64,000 nt of DNA from Streptomyces sp. NBC_01485 (GTDB taxonomy: Bacteria > Actinomycetota > Actinomycetes > Streptomycetales > Streptomycetaceae). The stretch covers positions 5,394,001 through 5,458,000 of the forward strand of contig NZ_CP109435.1 in the NCBI RefSeq assembly GCF_036227125.1. Direction: 5' to 3'. Made by a program: the position numbers and the translations under genes. Below, one piece after another: positions 61,685-64,000 of this stretch (positions within the stretch are counted from its first letter, which is position 1; each line of letters begins with the position of its first letter). Under the pieces are notes generated by a model, which was not told the origin of the DNA, made no database searches, and saw only the letters and a list, made by a program, of their open reading frames with translations.

Positions 61685-61954
61685 GTGGACCACGACGTTG
61701 ACGACGTTGACGGGGGGCACGACGTGTACAACGGCATGACGGCCACACAGTTGTACGGGGTTGCCTGGCAGAAGAGCCGGCACAGCAACTCGCAGGGTTC
61801 CTGCGTGGAGTTCGCGCGACTGCCGGGCGGCGACGTGGCCGTACGCAACTCGCGCTTCCCGGACGGCCCCGCACTCGTCTACACCCGGGCCGAGATCGAG
61901 GCGATGCTGCTCGGCATCAAGGACGGCGAGTTCGACCACCTGATCGCGAGCTGA
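61685..61954 (+). CDS. DUF397-domain protein
   Basis: This encodes 89 aa from GTG 61685 (GGGAGCGA upstream; the ATG at 61736 is an alternative). The signature is VAWQKSRHSNSQGSCVEFAR, followed by VAVRNSRFPDGPALVYTRAE and a final helix. It stands apart from its likely HTH partner at 62908, with an RsbW-like gene on the other strand between them. Confidence 0.87.
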   Translation: MDHDVDDVDGGHDVYNGMTATQLYGVAWQKSRHSNSQGSCVEFARLPGGDVAVRNSRFPDGPALVYTRAEIEAMLLGIKDGEFDHLIAS

Positions 61955-62044
61955 CGCCCCTCGACCCGGCATCCGCCGACGCCGTCACGGTGCGGTGGCT
62001 CACAACGCGCGTAGAACCGCGGTGCCCAGATGCGCCGCGGTTCG

Positions 62045-62590
62045 TCATTCGCCGGAAGTGCGCGGACTGCGTGGACTGCGCGGCCCATGCGGCCCGTGCG
62101 GAGCGGGCAGCCGGAACAGCGCCCAGACGACCTTGCCGCCCAGGCTGCTGGAGAGCGGGTGCCAGCCCCAGCTGTCGGCGAACGAGTCCACGAGGAACAG
62201 TCCGCGGCCCGACTCCGCCGAGAAGTCCTCGCTCTCACGGGGCAGCGGACTGTCACGGCTGGGGTCGCGCACCGCGCACACGAGCCGCCCGGTCCACCGC
62301 ATCAGGTGCAGCCGCACGGGCGGATGCTGATTCCTTGTGCTGTCGTCCGAGGACAGTCCGTGTCTCAGCGCGTTGGTCACCAGCTCCGAGACGACCAGAC
62401 AGACGTCGTCGAAACAGTCGGCCACGTCGTCCCACTGGTCGAGGGTCCGCTTGGTGAACTGCCGGGCTTCGCGCACCGCTTCGAAGCGGGCGGGCAGAGC
62501 ACACGAGGCGGCGTCGGACACGGCCGCGGGATCAAGCGGCGGAAGGCCCTGCCGTAACGGCTCGAGCATGGTCGATCCATTCGTCCCCAT
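62045..62590 (-). CDS. RsbW-like ATP-binding protein
   Basis: This encodes 181 aa from ATG 62590. The Bergerat motifs are VCLVVSELVTNALRHGLSS (N box), LVCAVRDPSRDSPLPRES and GRGLFLVDSFADSWGW. It belongs to the regulatory group with DUF397 and HTH-DUF5753 proteins. Its promoter region is shared with the HTH gene and contains a CACGTGCACGTG palindrome. Confidence 0.86.
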   Translation of the reverse strand: MGTNGSTMLEPLRQGLPPLDPAAVSDAASCALPARFEAVREARQFTKRTLDQWDDVADCFDDVCLVVSELVTNALRHGLSSDDSTRNQHPPVRLHLMRWTGRLVCAVRDPSRDSPLPRESEDFSAESGRGLFLVDSFADSWGWHPLSSSLGGKVVWALFRLPAPHGPHGPRSPRSPRTSGE

Positions 62591-62907
62591 GCGAGGCACT
62601 CCCGGGATTCGCGGTCGTTGCGATGCAGCGGTGGCGCGGGACCATGTTTTCTGATGCGCACTGCGGATGCAAGGGCAGATGCACGTGCACGTGACCGAAA
62701 TGGACCCGCCCGTACCGCTTCTTGGCCATTTTTTCCGCCAAGTTCCCACTCGCCGAGGGCACTTCCCTCGCTTTCCCCACACCCTTCCCTCGCATCACGC
62801 TGTGCGTATCCTTTGGCTTCTTTCCATCTCTGTAATCGGACGAGTACTGCTCGAAGTGTTTTAGTGGCAGACTGCGGCCCTTAAGACGGCTGGGGAGGCT
62901 GGCGAAC
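62591..62907. other. Divergent control region
   Basis: This holds the start regions of the RsbW-like gene (minus) and the HTH gene (plus) and the palindrome at 62682-62693. The frames that cross it have no recognisable protein features. It is more AT-rich than its surroundings near 62790-62870. Confidence 0.5.
62682..62693. promoter_or_regulatory. Second CACGTGCACGTG palindrome
   Basis: It is identical to 61556-61567 and lies 92 bases before the RsbW-like gene and 215 bases before the HTH-DUF5753 gene. A common regulator, perhaps the HTH protein itself, could bind both. Confidence 0.55.
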
Positions 62908-63768
62908 GTGAGCGCGGGAGAGCCCGGATCGGTGGTGCGGCGGATGCTGCTCGGTTCGCAACTACGGCGGCTGCGTGAGGCACGGGGCATCACGCGCGAG
63001 GCGGCCGGATACTCGATCAGGGCGTCGGAGTCGAAGATCAGCCGGATGGAACTGGGCCGGGTGAGCTTCAAGACCCGGGACGTGGAGGACCTGCTGACGC
63101 TGTACGGCATCTCGGACGACGCGGAGCGCCAGGCGCTCGTCGGACTCGCCCGCGAGGCCAACGTCGCGGGCTGGTGGCACAGTTACTCGGACGTCCTGCC
63201 CAACTGGTTCCCCACCTACGTCGGTTTGGAGGGCGCGGCCGCGCTGATCCGGGCGTACGAGGTGCAGTTCGTGCACGGCCTGCTGCAGACCGAGGCCTAC
63301 GCCCACGCGGTCGTCAGCCGCGGCATGAAGGGCGCGAACGCCGCCGACATCGACCGGCGCGTCGCGCTGCGCCTCGAGCGGCAGAAGTACCTCGTCGCGG
63401 AGAACGCCCCCGACTTCCACATCGTCCTCGACGAGGCCGCCCTGCGCCGCCCGTACGGCGACCGCGAGGTGATGCGCGGGCAGCTCCAGCACCTGATCGA
63501 CGTCTCCCAGCGCCCGAACGTGCGGCTGCAGGTGATGCCGTTCAGCTTCGGCGGGCACTCCGGCGAGTCCGGCGCCTTCACGATCCTCAGCTTCCCGGAG
63601 TCCGACCTCCAGGACGTCGTCTATCTGGAGCAGCTCACCAGCGCCCTCTACCTGGACAAGCGCGAGGACGTCGGCCAGTACGAACAGGCGCTGAAGGAGC
63701 TCCAGCAGGACAGCCCCGGACCGGACGAGAGCCGGGACCTGCTGCGCGGACTGATCCAACTGTCCTAA
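62908..63768 (+). CDS. HTH-DUF5753 (Scr1/WhiJ-type) transcriptional regulator
   Basis: This encodes 286 aa from GTG 62908. The XRE domain reads LGSQLRRLREARGITREAAG, ASESKISRMELGRVSFKTRD. DUF5753 follows with WWHSYSDVLPNWFPTYVGLE, FVHGLLQTEAYAHAVV, LDEAALRRPYGD and SFGGHSGESGAFTILSF. It forms a second pair with the DUF397 gene at 61685. Confidence 0.92.
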   Translation: MSAGEPGSVVRRMLLGSQLRRLREARGITREAAGYSIRASESKISRMELGRVSFKTRDVEDLLTLYGISDDAERQALVGLAREANVAGWWHSYSDVLPNWFPTYVGLEGAAALIRAYEVQFVHGLLQTEAYAHAVVSRGMKGANAADIDRRVALRLERQKYLVAENAPDFHIVLDEAALRRPYGDREVMRGQLQHLIDVSQRPNVRLQVMPFSFGGHSGESGAFTILSFPESDLQDVVYLEQLTSALYLDKREDVGQYEQALKELQQDSPGPDESRDLLRGLIQLS

Positions 63769-63872
63769 CCGGCGTCTCTCCCAACTCCCCTGAAACACAC
63801 GTACGATGACGTGTGATCAGATCGTGTTGCCGAGCGGTCGGAGCCGATCGCAGCAGGGGATTGAGGGTTCAC

Positions 63873-64000
63873 ATGTCGTCCTATTTCACCGACCTGGCCC
63901 AGCAGTACATCGATGGCAAGTGGCGTCTGGGCAAGGGGTCCTGGGACATCATCACCATCAACCCCTACGACGGTGAGAAGCTCGCCTCGATCACCACGGC
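63873..64000 (+). CDS. Aldehyde dehydrogenase, N-terminal part (cut by window end)
   Basis: ATG 63873 (AGGGGATTGAGGG upstream) opens a frame still open at the window end: SSYFTDLAQQYIDGKWRLGK, then DIITINPYDGEKLASITT. The G-K-W-R followed by NPYDGE or NPATGE is the usual start of NAD(P)-dependent aldehyde dehydrogenases. The catalytic Cys lies beyond the window. Confidence 0.82.
   Translation, partial: MSSYFTDLAQQYIDGKWRLGKGSWDIITINPYDGEKLASITT

Noticed and set aside
62667..62864. Small ORF starting MQGQMHVHVTEMD
   Set aside because: It is a translation of the palindromic operator and promoter region without ribosome site or family features.

Overview
The window is high-GC actinobacterial DNA, almost certainly a Streptomyces chromosome. 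The signs are third-position GC bias, many GTG/TTG starts, 1-4 base stop/start overlaps, paired HTH-DUF5753/DUF397 regulators, DUF397 and RsbW-like proteins, and a Zur-type cluster of zinc-independent ribosomal proteins. No plasmid or phage backbone is seen. Window quality is good, but several genes carry single-base frameshifts.

Region 1 (1-4.2 kb) is a graveyard of mobile DNA: a frameshifted IS30 transposase, the 3' part of a group II intron (maturase domain plus a canonical 34-nt domain V) lying against an IS5-type transposase tail, an orphan hypothetical gene, a frameshifted gene, an Imm32-like protein and an excisionase remnant.

Region 2 (4.0-18.0 kb) is a defence island bounded by two ~171-bp direct repeats. 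Each repeat ends in the 3' half of a tRNA-Thr(CGU)-like gene. Inside are a Ski2-like DExH helicase, a four-gene type II Wadjet operon (jetABCD: DUF2397, DUF2398, SMC-like ATPase, Toprim DUF2399) behind a 26-bp perfect palindrome, and a Uma2-family nuclease.

Region 3 (18.5-34 kb) is about the envelope and sensing. It holds three DUF347 membrane paralogues, each preceded by a GTTCAGG direct repeat with 11-nt spacing. A dedA-pap2-pap2-response regulator-kinase operon faces a blaI-M56 peptidase pair across an operator region. An ABC exporter with its own NarL-type two-component system, a polytopic glycosyltransferase-like protein and a BASS-type transporter complete the region.

Region 4 (34-37.5 kb) is decayed: an MFS gene split by an IS200/IS605 element with truncated tnpB, a SARP lacking its DNA-binding end, and a frameshifted ketoacyl synthase III-like gene coupled to a tiny ORF.

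Region 5 (37.6-47 kb) has an ECF sigma/anti-sigma/ABC exporter operon. It also has a STAND-type NTPase with a degenerate P-loop, convergent with a GT-B-like gene that carries thirteen perfect 7-bp repeats inside its coding sequence.

Region 6 (47-64 kb) holds lectin-gene fragments, a secreted protein, regulators, a family-2 glycosyltransferase, a polymerase-I-like protein, a Clp-N regulator with two palindromic operators, lipoproteins, the Zur-type ribosomal-protein cluster around a CobW-like protein, and the start of an aldehyde dehydrogenase.

The best candidates for new biology are the helicase-plus-Wadjet island, the 7-bp repeat switch and the DUF347 regulon. All functions are inferred from residues and context; no database search was run.
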